64,000 nucleotides of DNA from Marthasterias glacialis. Lineage: Eukaryota; Echinodermata; Asteroidea; Forcipulatida; Asteriidae. Under the pieces are notes generated by a model. That model ran no database searches. It saw nothing but the letters and a program-made list of their open reading frames with translations, and had not been told where the DNA came from. Location of the stretch: positions 10,759,110 through 10,823,109 of the forward strand of contig OU452227.1 in NCBI GenBank assembly GCA_911728455.2, given 5' to 3'. How positions within the stretch are numbered: the stretch's first letter is position 1; each line of letters starts with the position of its first letter. A program made the position numbers and the translations under genes. Below, in pieces: positions 45,494 through 55,249 of this stretch.

Positions 45494-45814
45494 TGTCCAA
45501 TTTCATAGAGCTGCTGAACAAAAAAATATTGAGTAGCAAACTTTCTGCTCAGGAAAAAAAAAAGTGGAAACCAGGGGTGGATTTCACAAAACTAGTACTA
45601 ACTTAGGGCTAGTCCTGGCTTATGACTAGTCCTACAAGTTAGAACTAGTTACTCGTCCTAACTTGAGATAAGACTAGTCCTAGCGCTTTGTGAAATCAAC
45701 GCCAGGAGAACCAACTCACATGACAGTATTTCAGCTGGTAACCTTTTACTTCTTGTGGTAACTGAACTTGTGCTTTCTAATTTTTTTTTTGTTTCAAAGC
45801 AGCTCTGTGAAATT
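45494..45814. mobile_element. MITE family D copy interrupted by MITE B
   Basis: The left part starts GTCCAATTTCATAGAGCTGC and the right part ends GCAGCTCTGTGAAATTC. The uninterrupted family length is about 190 bp, and the extra ~136 bp is the element at 45571-45706. Confidence 0.78.
45571..45706. mobile_element. MITE family B nested in MITE D
   Basis: GGTGGATTTCACAAAACTAG at the left and CGCTTTGTGAAATCAACGCC at the right are inverted. CCAGG borders both sides. The interior has several ACTAGTCCTA-like motifs. Confidence 0.82.
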
Positions 45815-45913
45815 CAGCAGTACAGTCTAAGCACTGAACATCATGCTTTTAACCATTATAGCAACGACTCCATTTTTGGAACTACCTCTGGCTGGGTGAC
45901 AGAGTCTCTCAAC

Positions 45914-48900
45914 TCAGTATGTTGGGGTCTGGAACTGGGAATCCGGTATGTTGGTCTTCTCGGCAAACGGTGGCTGCTGATAGGAGTCGGCACCAGACTG
46001 CCCACCGGGCTGGGCCATGTTGGGGTCCGGCTCGTAGTTCTGTGAAAACGCCGCCTGAGATCCTTGCCTGTACCTCATGTAGGCTAGTATGGTCAAGCCA
46101 GTCTAAGTGATCAGACAAAGAAGGCCAAAGTCACTAACTATCTGTTTTGATTAGCCACGTTACATGTCACATAATACGTTTGTTTGGAAACAGAGTAAAA
46201 GTGCACTTATTTAAAGCATGGTGAGAAACTACAAATGAAAAACCATTGGGAAAAGGCGCTCACTTTTCGATAAACCATTCAGGACCCAATTTCATAGAGC
46301 TACTTAAGCACAAAAAGTAGCTTAGCACAACAAAAGCATGCTTAGCAGAATAAGGTTACCAGCCCCCTTACACTAATAGCTAAACAATCAACCACAACAC
46401 GTACAACTGACAGTTAATTTTAATAGATGTTAAATTTGCATCGGGGATAAAGAATATTATTTGTGTTTTACCCCTACACCGATGTGTGTTAAGCACTATT
46501 AGTACTTTCCGTAACTCCTGTGAAAAACAAAAACCCAAAGGCATAGATGTATTCCTCTGCTGGGATTCGAACCCAGGACCTTTGCCATTCTAGAGCAGAT
46601 GTCTTACCACTAGACCACCAAGCTTTCCAAGTAGTCAGAGGCAGTTCAAATCCTATATTTGAGCAGCAGGCAGTTTACTACTTTTCCATTTAGATATTCA
46701 CACTACGATTATTTAAATTGACAACTTTTACTTTGGCTTACTACTGGATGACTACTAAGTTCACAACATTAATTATAAATTCATCGTTAAAACACCCCTT
46801 CTGTTGATATCATCTGTTGATTGGCCGAGAGTGTGTCACATGGTGTTGTGTATTTTTACTATTGTAAAATTTAGCCCAGCAACCAATGTCCAAGTGATTG
46901 GATACCGTGTATTTCATGGAAATCAAAAAGTGGAAAGCACAGTTGCATGTGCTATGCTCCACACGTTCAATACGCAGCACGCGATATACACAATACGCAC
47001 ACATGAGTTTCAGACACTCACTCACATATCGGGACTAGAGTCTTAGTAAGATTTTGACGAATTTATTCGTTTTGACATGGCGGTACGCAAAGTAAATAGT
47101 GCTGTGTACAGAATTTCTGCATGGGGGCACTATCAAACAAATATTGACTGTTTTTACTTGTGATCTCTCTCAGTGATCCTGGGAGAATCCTATTTACGAT
47201 CGGCTACGCCTTGGGGATATAGGATGCTACCAGGATCACCTCGCAATGAAAGTCTGACTAGTCCTTGTCCTTGAGCAAGATGCATGAACTATAATCTGCT
47301 TCTCTTCACCCAGGAGTATAAATGGGTACGTGCAAGTGTAGAGGTTGATATTGTGTTTGAAAAAGCCTCTGGAGCGCCATGGCAGTTCATGGCTGTATAC
47401 TCCCCAGGGAGCTGAGAAAGATTACAGGAATGTTTTGGCCCAATGACCAGGGCACTAATGTAAAGCACATTGAGACGTTATTGTGAAATGCGCTTTAAAA
47501 GAACTGGCTATTATTATTATGATTATTGTTATTATTATTATTACTATTATTATTATTAGTCAACTCGAAGCATTCAATGTTTGGATATTAGGCAGTCACT
47601 ATGGACTCTTTCAGTTACGGCAGCAATTTTCCAGCCATGTCAATTTGACATGAGATTTCAATTGTTGCCTATGCCCGAGCCAGAAAAAGGTCACTGTGCA
47701 TTTAAGGGCAGTTCAAAGGTCAAAGGTAACAGAAAACATGCGACCTCATCCATTTAATCAGGCCGTCATCATTTCTGTTCATCTCATCTATTTATAAAAG
47801 GTTGAATAAAATATGCACAACACTTGATGTTAATCTGTGATTCAGTATCATGCGGACTCACAGTTGACGTCTGCACACAAGAGTTTGCAGGTCCAGAGTT
47901 CAATACCGACAAACCTAATTGCAATTATGAGATTTATTTACATACACTTCACGAGTAATACTATCATAAGGACTTTTGTATCCAATACACCTACACAAAT
48001 GCAGCACACAAATATAATTCATGTTTTTTGTTGTTAATTTTTTCCTCTTTCCTCCCTTTTTCCCCAGTAGTTGAGTAACATGAAACTTAAAAATGGCTAT
48101 AAATGTGTTGTTAATTTCAAAATTCTACTTCAAAATATTGCATTGATTACTGTACTGTTGTTGAGTTGTAAATGACAATATGACCACACATTAGCAAATA
48201 CCTGACATCACTAAACCCGTTTATTCCAGAGGTTAAAATGGTATAGTTCTAATGGGTCTTGAAAATCCTCTAAATTTGTTTAATGTGCCCAGAAGGGTGT
48301 CAGTCTCTTCGCCATTCTTCCAGGCACACAAAGTGGGTTTTTTTTGTCCCAGTAACAGAAGGTTAAACAAAAAAAAAGAAAAAAAAATGAACCCAAAATT
48401 TTAAATAGGCATAACTGTTACATTTATTTTTTGCTAGAATTACCCTCAAAACATCTTTATTTTCTTTTGCCCATGTAGAATTTAACTTTCCTATAATGAC
48501 TTAATGCATGGCAGAAAACTGAGTAAACTTTTACGCTCAGTTTGCTTGAAGCATAATTTTGCGCATTTAATTATTTATGCCCTTTAGCCGGTAAGATTTT
48601 TTGTAAGGGAGAGCCACAAAATCACACAAGCCATTACTCGAGGGAACTCGAGGTTGAACCCCGGATAACCCCAGAAAACCTGAAAAAAGCCTTGAGGCTA
48701 ACCTGTAGTTATCGCCCGTTTACTTTTGCGTTCCTCCCTTACACCCCTCTACCAAGCACACAACGAATGGTAGACTTTTTAGGTCACTAGGTGGCAGCAG
48801 ACTTACCAGGTAAATCCATTGTTCCACGGAATGTGCACATGCTCAGAGCTACACAAACAGTGGAAATTTACCTGGTAAATCTGCTGCCACCTAGTGTTCC

Positions 48901-51900
48901 AAAGTCTCCAATTGTCTAGTCTTGGTGCAAGACGTTCCTGTTCTTTTGTCCACGACCCATAAAAGTCCACGACCCACCCCATCACGAACTGCCGCCAATA
49001 GAGAGCGCTATCATTCTACAAATCTGCTATCACTAATGAACCGCTCTCACAGGAACGTCTTGGGAATCTTGTAGTGAGCGTGGGCGTGGTCTTACTTAAT
49101 AATACATGTATAATTCAACAATGGGAGAATAAACCATAAGCGCACGTGCACTAACAGCAATCAGTACATTTGTAATGAGCTGGCCAGGATGGTAACCTTT
49201 GGTTACTATGCAAGTTGGCTAGCTACACACGTGCGGTCGTACGTGTGTAGCGTGGTGCGGAGACTGGTGGTGGGGCAGCGGGCAGGCAGGTCTGGGTAGG
49301 AAAATGGGCGACTCTGCGATGTTGTGTGTTTGCAGACTCAGTGCAGACAATTACCACACAGTTCTAAAATAAAAAAGATCTGGAATTCTCCGCCATATTA
49401 AATCCCATTGTTGGAGAAGACATTCCCTACCTGAGCATTACCTGCAGCATTGTGTGAACAATGTGACAGCTTCTACAGTATACAGAAAAGTTATGGACGT
49501 CTGATTCAAGATTAAACAGTACATTAAATGCACTAGGTAGTATTTTAGTAATGGCGGCTTGCAGAGCCTAACAAGCAGCACAATACTAAGCCCTTCCAGA
49601 GCCACGAAGTCCACGGAAACCCCCAAAAATCAAACACCAATGTTGCCGCTTGAAAAATAACAATTTTATCAAAGATTAGAATCTTGAGAGGTTTAGTTTG
49701 AGTACTGAAATAGCCGTAAATTCTAAGAACAAACAGCTAGCTTAGACATATTTAATACACAGCTGTATAGCTGCCATTGATTGTACATGTAATTCGAGAA
49801 GTCTGCTTGGGGGTCATTGCGGTTAGGCCGTTGTCAAATTGCCTCGGGCCCCTGCCTCATGGCAATACAAAACACCTGGTATATTGCGATGCTTGCATGC
49901 GTTGCATGCTGTATGGGTATCCCTTCTGGTGTTTTTAGTCATAGGCGTATATGAGAACTCTTTGGTTAAGGAGGCTGGGTGGGGGGGGGGGGGAAAAGGG
50001 TAGATTCGCCCAAATTGTACACATATTATCATAAAAGCACAAGTACGAGTGTGTATTTAACATACATGTCTGTGATTTTACATACACCGATGTGTGTTAA
50101 GCACTGTATATTCTGTACTTTCCTGAGTCCTGTGAAAAAAACAACGGGATTTTCACAGGACTCTGGAAAGTACCGAGTATTATCTGACACATTGGTGCAT
50201 GGGTAAAAACACAGATAATATTCTGCACTGTATGATTATACCAATTTCTAATAAAAAGGATTTTGTTTCTTTGCCTGAATTTGGGGGCAACTGTCCCCCC
50301 CCCCCCACCAGGAACCGGAAACTGGGCCACCACTTATTAAGAGGTCCTTGTGATCACCTTATAAACCCATAATTTTCTGTCTTTCGAAAGGACACGAACT
50401 GAAGCGATCGATCACACAAAGATCTGGCATTCATCATAAATTATCAGGACAGATAATATAAATGTACAGTACCTGTACATGTACAGTATGTGTGTGTACG
50501 TGAATAAAATTGCAGTGCAGATACCAGACTCATGAGCCCTCACAATGCTCAGCAGTTATACAAGCTATGTCATATTGTATGCATACGCACAGTGAATTCT
50601 GCTCAGAATTTCCCGAGCAGAATTCACAAGATTCCCAAGACGTTCCTGTGATAGCAGTTCGTGGGTAATAGCGGGTTCGTGGAGTGATAGCGCCCTCTAT
50701 TGGCGGCAAGTCGTGATGGGGCCGGGGTGGATCTGGATTCGTATGGGTCGTGGACTACATAACTGGAACGTCTTGCACCAAGACTACCAATTGTCCTGTA
50801 GTGTATCACATTCTAAGCATGTGTACATGATACCTAAACTCTGTACTCCATTCTATCCTCATGCATTTGTTGTCATGCCCCGTTCTTATAAAATTTCATT
50901 TCACCATTCAACCACAATCCCATCAAGGGATTTCAAAGAAGCAATAAAGACAATTCCTAAAGACAGTTTATCCATTGTGATTGGTCAAGGGCAAGTCACA
51001 TGGGGGTGTTTAAACGGCTGATAAAGACATGGCCGAGAGTGTTTAAAACCAGTCAGAAATTATACTAACGCGGGTGTTAATTTACGCGCATCACTGGTAC
51101 TCCCCGTCTATTACTTCCCGCGCCCCGGTACGCGCAACCATTGAGCGTCGCATGCAATTTGCCGTTTCGTGAAATGGAGGCTGAGGACGTAACAGGAATT
51201 GGAATTTAAAAAAAATAATTTCAGGGATTTCTCTACATTATTAAGCTTTTTGACAAAAAGCACATTTATGAATGGGAATAAAAGAGTAGTGTCTCGTTCT
51301 TCAACGGCTGAAAACTTGCAGGGTCGTGGCTGTGTGATAAATGACCTCGCCTTCGGCTCGGTCCTTTATCACCTGGCCACAACCCTGCCTGGTTTAAACG
51401 GTCGTTGAAGACCGAGGTCACCACTCTTTCATTCCCTTAATTAACACTGCATCAGAAAAATCACTTACCCATGGAATGAGCGAGAAAAAACTGAAAGCGA
51501 CGGCAGCCTTAGGCTGGCCAAAATAATAAACGTTAACCCGAGGAGTCTTCCTCCAGGCATCAGCAAGATAGCAGAAACACACAAACCACATGAACAGCCA
51601 GAAACCTGCAGATAAACACACAAATAAAAAACAAATATTATTTAGATATGATGTACAGGGTTCTACTATGGGCAAAAACACAAACAATAATCTTTATCCC
51701 GATGCGCAATTAACATTTATTATAAGGGTTCTACTACTCAACATTTTTTCAGACACTGTTGGGTTTGAAAAAAACTTATCGTTCTACCCCGAAGTTTAAT
51801 GGAAAGAACAAATATTAGTGTTATTTAATATCCAAAAGAAAGAACAAAATCTGTTCCTTCTCACCAATCGATATTTGTAGTGTCAAAATTAAACGTGCCA

Positions 51901-54166
51901 AAAGAATGGAATCGCCCAACGACTGGTTTGTATACGCTGTTTTGTATACATGTACACGTACAGTGTGTTTTGACAGTGGCATACTGTACAATGTATGTGC
52001 AGTCATACAGTGGTAGGTGGTTGACATGTACACAGAGCGCATACACGGACCAAACAGTTGTACTTGAATTCAAAGGAGCTCTGCTCACTTGTGCAGCTCG
52101 TTCGTGAATGAGAAGGTACCAACGTTGGTGGCACGCTTTACTTTTCACTCACCCCGCACCCATCCCCCAAGTTCAAGCATGCGTATAAAAAAAAATTCCA
52201 GTACTGGGCTCTACAGCAGCCTCATTGGGCTGTACCCAGTCATGACGGTCCTTACCTGAGAATACAAGATCACTCAATACTGCGTATTTCCGATACTGAA
52301 CATTACTCATGTTATCAAACAGAGCATCTACCACCAAGAACGCCATACAAGCAAGGAAGGCTACCACGCCTATGGTCACACCAAAATTACAGGCACTGTT
52401 ATCCCAGTTGAAGACGCACAAACCATACCTGGTCCTCCAGCCTTTATCTGAAATGCAGCCGAACACAATGATGGCAAACAGCTGCAAAAAACAAAGAAAG
52501 TAGACACATATTAAAATAAAACAAAACAAATTAAATTAATATGTGGAAACTTTCAGAAGAGCTAATACTTAATCCTGACTCATGAAAACAAGCACCACAA
52601 CCCTGAGAAATGAGCATGCCTAGATCTGAAATGACAATGACTTATACTATCAAATGTACAGGGGGAAAATACAAGAATGATTTGATAATTACACAAAGCT
52701 TAGTTTCTTCCTTCTTGATTCATTAAAAGAGCGTTCAATCTTCACTCGCCAAACACGTGTAATGCCACAAGTTGGATTCCAGTTTAGCATACATTATATA
52801 GCACTGTCACAGAGACAAATTCTTTTGTAACCTCTTCTTACCCCAACAAAAGACAATATTTGCAAAGGAAAAAATGTGCGTGGGTAGGCTTTATTTCAGG
52901 CCTCGATCTTAAGAAAAACAGGGGCAGGCCTTTGCTGGCCAACTCAGAGAAATTGTACAAGGGCATGCTGGCCAAGTTGGTAGTGACAGTGCAATTTTTC
53001 TGAAGGGCATGCTTGCCAACTCGACAGAGCATGAGGCCAATGGCCTCGGTGGCCTTGGTTAAGATTAAGGTCTGATATTTGCTTTTTAATGGTTTAAACT
53101 GCCGTTTTTCTGTGTATAAAAAAACTATAATTACAGTATACCACTAGTATAGTAAGATAGTATAACTTAGGGTCTACTGCGTTGAGGCCTACACAATGTT
53201 ACAACCATGACAACAAGTAGGCCTTATAATATGTATATTCTGTCAACCTTTCCAGACAGGTAAGGATATAGCCCCATAAATAGTGCCAATACGCTGGACT
53301 ACCTCCGCTTTTTCGCCCTCCGCCGATATAGCAGCAAAGACTGTGATGACATTTTGAATTAAAACTTCTTGTTTTTCAGGTCATGCAGCTCTGTTAGTGT
53401 GCATGCGCATCATGGCATCAGTAAACATCATGGCGCGACGATGTTTATATGTGTACCGTCAGTTCTCAGAGATTCCTCATAAATTTACACTAAAACGAGG
53501 TTACACAAAATCATTTTAAATTTAATGTACTCACGACAATTAGGCAAAGGGTAAGCATGGCCGGCAAGTAATCATTGAAGAATGAGGGGAAAATTTATGG
53601 AACAATCACAAAATCAAAATCTGAAATGTCAATTGTCATCACAGTCTTTGTATGATCAGTTGCTGCTAAATATCGGCGTAGTCTGAGCCAAGAAGCGGAG
53701 GCAGTCCAGCATATTTATATTGGCACTATTTATGGGGTAGGCTAGTTTTACTTTTAGTTTTACTACTAGTACTAGTAAAACTACTAAGCTACAACTTTTT
53801 TTTAGTAAGGATTTAATTTGACATGTTTGAACTAAATTGAGGGTGATACTGATAAAGACTCAAAAGAGGCAGTCGGCTACGTAAAATTTGCCATGACTTT
53901 TGTTACTTTCTGCTTTGGTTGATAGCCCTTTTATAGTTTTAGTTTACAATTGGTCGTCTAGGACTAGGTCGACTTGTCTTCGCAACCACAACTGACATGA
54001 TTGATGAAATATGGAGCAAGGAAATTAATAAAAGTCCTAATTTTTAATGATTTACTTTACTTACCCATGCAACCCCTCTAAGAATGACTTGTGGTTTTTT
54101 GACGAATGCTACGGGGTCGAATTTTGCATTAGATGCTCTCCCAGCTCCATATGCTCCTGTCTCCAT
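45914..54166 (-). CDS. SYNGR: Synaptogyrin, complete (4 exons, 217 aa)
   Basis: Exons are 54166-54065, 52481-52256, 51605-51469 and 46102-45914, 654 bp in total with consistent GT-AG junctions. The start METGAYGAGRAS matches the conserved synaptogyrin N-terminus. It has an in-frame TAA four codons upstream and A at -3. The MARVEL fold shows four membrane segments: about 29-48 (LRGVAWLFAIIVFGCI), 67-88 (GVTIGVVAFLACMAFLVVDA), 109-126 (GFWLFMWFVCFCYLADA) and 143-163 (AAVAFSFFSLIPW plus TGLTILAY). Two Cys lie in the first lumenal loop (LCVFNWDNSAC). The cytosolic tail has NYEPDPN and YQQPPF, as in the family. Synaptogyrins sit in synaptic-like or other transport vesicles and act in exocytosis and vesicle biogenesis. 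The length is near the family norm of about 220-235. The tRNA-derived and hairpin elements in its introns do not break the frame. Confidence 0.95.
46283..46365. mobile_element. Truncated MITE family D in synaptogyrin intron 3
   Basis: Only the left half is present (GACCCAATTTCATAGAGCTA to AGAATAAGGTTACCAGCC). Confidence 0.7.
46420..46650 (-). mobile_element. tRNA-headed SINE (family S2), synaptogyrin intron 3
   Basis: On the minus strand the head is AGCTTGGTGGTCTAGTGGTA (A box), then AAGACATCTGCTCTAGAATG and B box CTGGGTTCGAATCCCAGC. The body GCTTAACACACATCGGTGTA follows and the 3' end is TTATCCCCGATGCAAATTTA. It is the best-preserved S2 head in the window. Confidence 0.82.
47255..47560 (+). 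mobile_element. Headless SINE copy (S1-like tail) with (TTA)n end
   Basis: It starts near TCCTTGTCCTTGAGCAAGAT and contains CACCCAGGAGTATAAATGGG and GTAAAGCACATTGAGACGTT. It ends in ATTATTATTATGATTATTGT-type repeats at 47509-47557. The tRNA-like 5' head is missing. Confidence 0.7.
48772..48907. mobile_element. MITE family F with terminal CTCF-like motifs
   Basis: The arms are nearly perfect: AGGTCACTAGGTGGCAGCAG then ACTTACCAGGTAAAT, and inverted ATTTACCTGGTAAATCTGCTG then CCACCTAGTG. The outer AGACTTT / AAAGTCT also pair. It lies in synaptogyrin intron 3. Confidence 0.85.
48908..49073. mobile_element. Hairpin MITE family E copy, abutting MITE F
   Basis: It starts CTAGTCTTGGTGCAAGACGT and ends ACAGGAACGTCTTGGGAATC, with GCCAATAGAGAGCGCTATCA inside. 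It is the inverse-oriented partner of 50626-50797. Confidence 0.72.
50060..50220. repeat. Head-to-head SINE S2 tails forming a large hairpin
   Basis: The left arm has CACCGATGTGTGTTAAGCAC, CTGTACTTTCC and GAGTCCTGTGAAAA. The right arm, after ~11 bp (AACAACGGG), has TTTTCACAGGACTC, GGAAAGTACCGAG and CACATTGGTGCATGGGTAAA. Both arms are S2 3' body sequence in opposite orientation. Confidence 0.78.
50626..50797. mobile_element. Hairpin MITE family E copy
   Basis: It starts GATTCCCAAGACGTTCCTGT and ends CTGGAACGTCTTGCACCAAG. It contains GATAGCGCCCTCTATTGGCG, whose reverse complement (CCAATAGAGGGCGC) fits the CTCF core. It lies in synaptogyrin intron 3. Confidence 0.75.
51271..51436. mobile_element. 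MITE family A copy in synaptogyrin intron 3
   Basis: It runs AATGGGAATAAAAGAGTAGT ... CACCACTCTTTCATTCCC, with a hairpin interior (GTGTGATAAATGACC / GGTCCTTTATCACCTGGCCAC). It ends about 30 bp from the donor of synaptogyrin exon 3. Confidence 0.78.
52897..53074. mobile_element. hAT-like MITE (CAGGCCT), synaptogyrin intron 1
   Basis: It is the reverse complement of 16041-16218 over its whole length: CAGGCCTCGATCTTAAGAAA at the left, GGCCTTGGTTAAGATTAAGG near the right. The pair shows high identity. Confidence 0.8.
53272..53747. mobile_element. TIR element in synaptogyrin intron 1
   Basis: The left arm CCCCATAAATAGTGCCAATA then CGCTGGACTACCTCCGC is inverted at the right as GCGGAGGCAGTCCAGC then TATTGGCACTATTTATGGGG. 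Inner arms GATATAGCAGCAAAGACTGTGATGAC / CATCACAGTCTTTGTATG also pair. Length about 475 bp, non-coding. Confidence 0.85.
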
Positions 54167-54570
54167 TTTTGTTTCTTAATTTAGGCCTACAAAACTCACT
54201 AAATAAAGTTAAATTAACAGGCTAGTGCCGGTACACGACGGCGATGACTGCAACCCAAACAACTTCTGCTGGAGTTGGACGGTACATACGTGCGCTATAC
54301 GTACACTACCTAGATGCTGCTGGTGCATGCATCGGTCGGCGGTCACGCGCGCGCTCTCGTCGCCCCCATATACATGTACACCTTGCACTTCTCTGCGCAT
54401 AAAGGAAAATGGTCACTAGAGGGCGTACTTCGGTCTACATTTTATTTTAAGAATATTTTGAAGATCCACAAATCACGATTGCTTAATTCGATTATGTAAA
54501 AATGCGCACACTCCATGTCAAAACGTAAATCGTTTTTAGTTGGATAATGTGTTACTGAATAATCTAGAGG
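54167..54570 (-). promoter_or_regulatory. Synaptogyrin upstream region
   Basis: This stretch is GC- and CpG-richer than its surroundings (GGTCACGCGCGCGCTCTCGT at ~54341) and immediately precedes the synaptogyrin start, so it likely contains the promoter and 5'UTR (inference). TCACTAGAGGGCGT near 54413 is one or two bases off the CTCF core. Confidence 0.4.
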
Positions 54571-54889
54571 ATGGCAATATTAGTCGCAATTAAGTGTTAC
54601 TTTCCACAAATGGTGACAGATTTGGGGCAAATTATATTTCCTGAGTGGCTGTCCAGAGATGCATTTCAATATCTGGTAATGAACAAAAGAACATTTAAAT
54701 TATACAGCTATCAGCAGAATGTCCCCAGAATTTCGATAATATATTCCACCCCCACCCACCACGCCCTGCATCCACAACCCCAACACTGCAGTTATGCCAC
54801 TTTAATTCCCACACTAGGATCTAGCTCTCAAACCTGTTCTGTTGACATCAAAACACATAATAATTTGGGAGGCTTATCATCCTTACTGC

Positions 54890-55190
54890 AGCTGAGAAGC
54901 TGTGGTGCGAAGGACGCGGCTACAGGTGTTTGAGCTGCAGGCATTCAAAGGCGCCTTCAGCAGCCAGCCACATCAACCCATTATATGACCACGGAGCACA
55001 GCCTGAGATCGAAAGTGTTTGGTTTTTCCGGAGGAAAACCAGATGGCCTGAAGAAAAACCCTTGTGGCACAGGAGAGAACCAACGCACAACTCTACTCAC
55101 ATATGGCCCTAGCCAGGACTCGAACCAGGGACACATTGGTGAGAGGCGAGCGCTTTATGCACACGCCACCCAGGCCACCCTAAAAAGAAC
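54890..55190 (-). mobile_element. tRNA-headed SINE (family S5)
   Basis: On the minus strand the head is GGCCTGGGTGGCGTGTGCAT then AAGCGCTCGCCTCTCACCAA, with B box CCTGGTTCGAGTCCTGGC. The body GCCATATGTGAGTAGAGTTG and GGTTCTCTCCTGTGCCACAA then GGGTTTTTCTTC follows. The 'gcgctcgcctctcaccaatgtg' type of head recalls SINEs I have seen in marine invertebrate genomes. Confidence 0.72.
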
Positions 55191-55249
55191 GCCAAAAAAA
55201 CAACCAGACTTTCAATCATCAATTTACTTTTTAATTTATATTTAATCTG

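Noticed and set aside
46555-46625. tRNA gene on the minus strand (TGGTCTAGTGGTA ... GGTTCGAATCCC)
   Set aside because: Same body and 3' end as SINE S2 copies at 41765 and 59757; treated as a SINE head.
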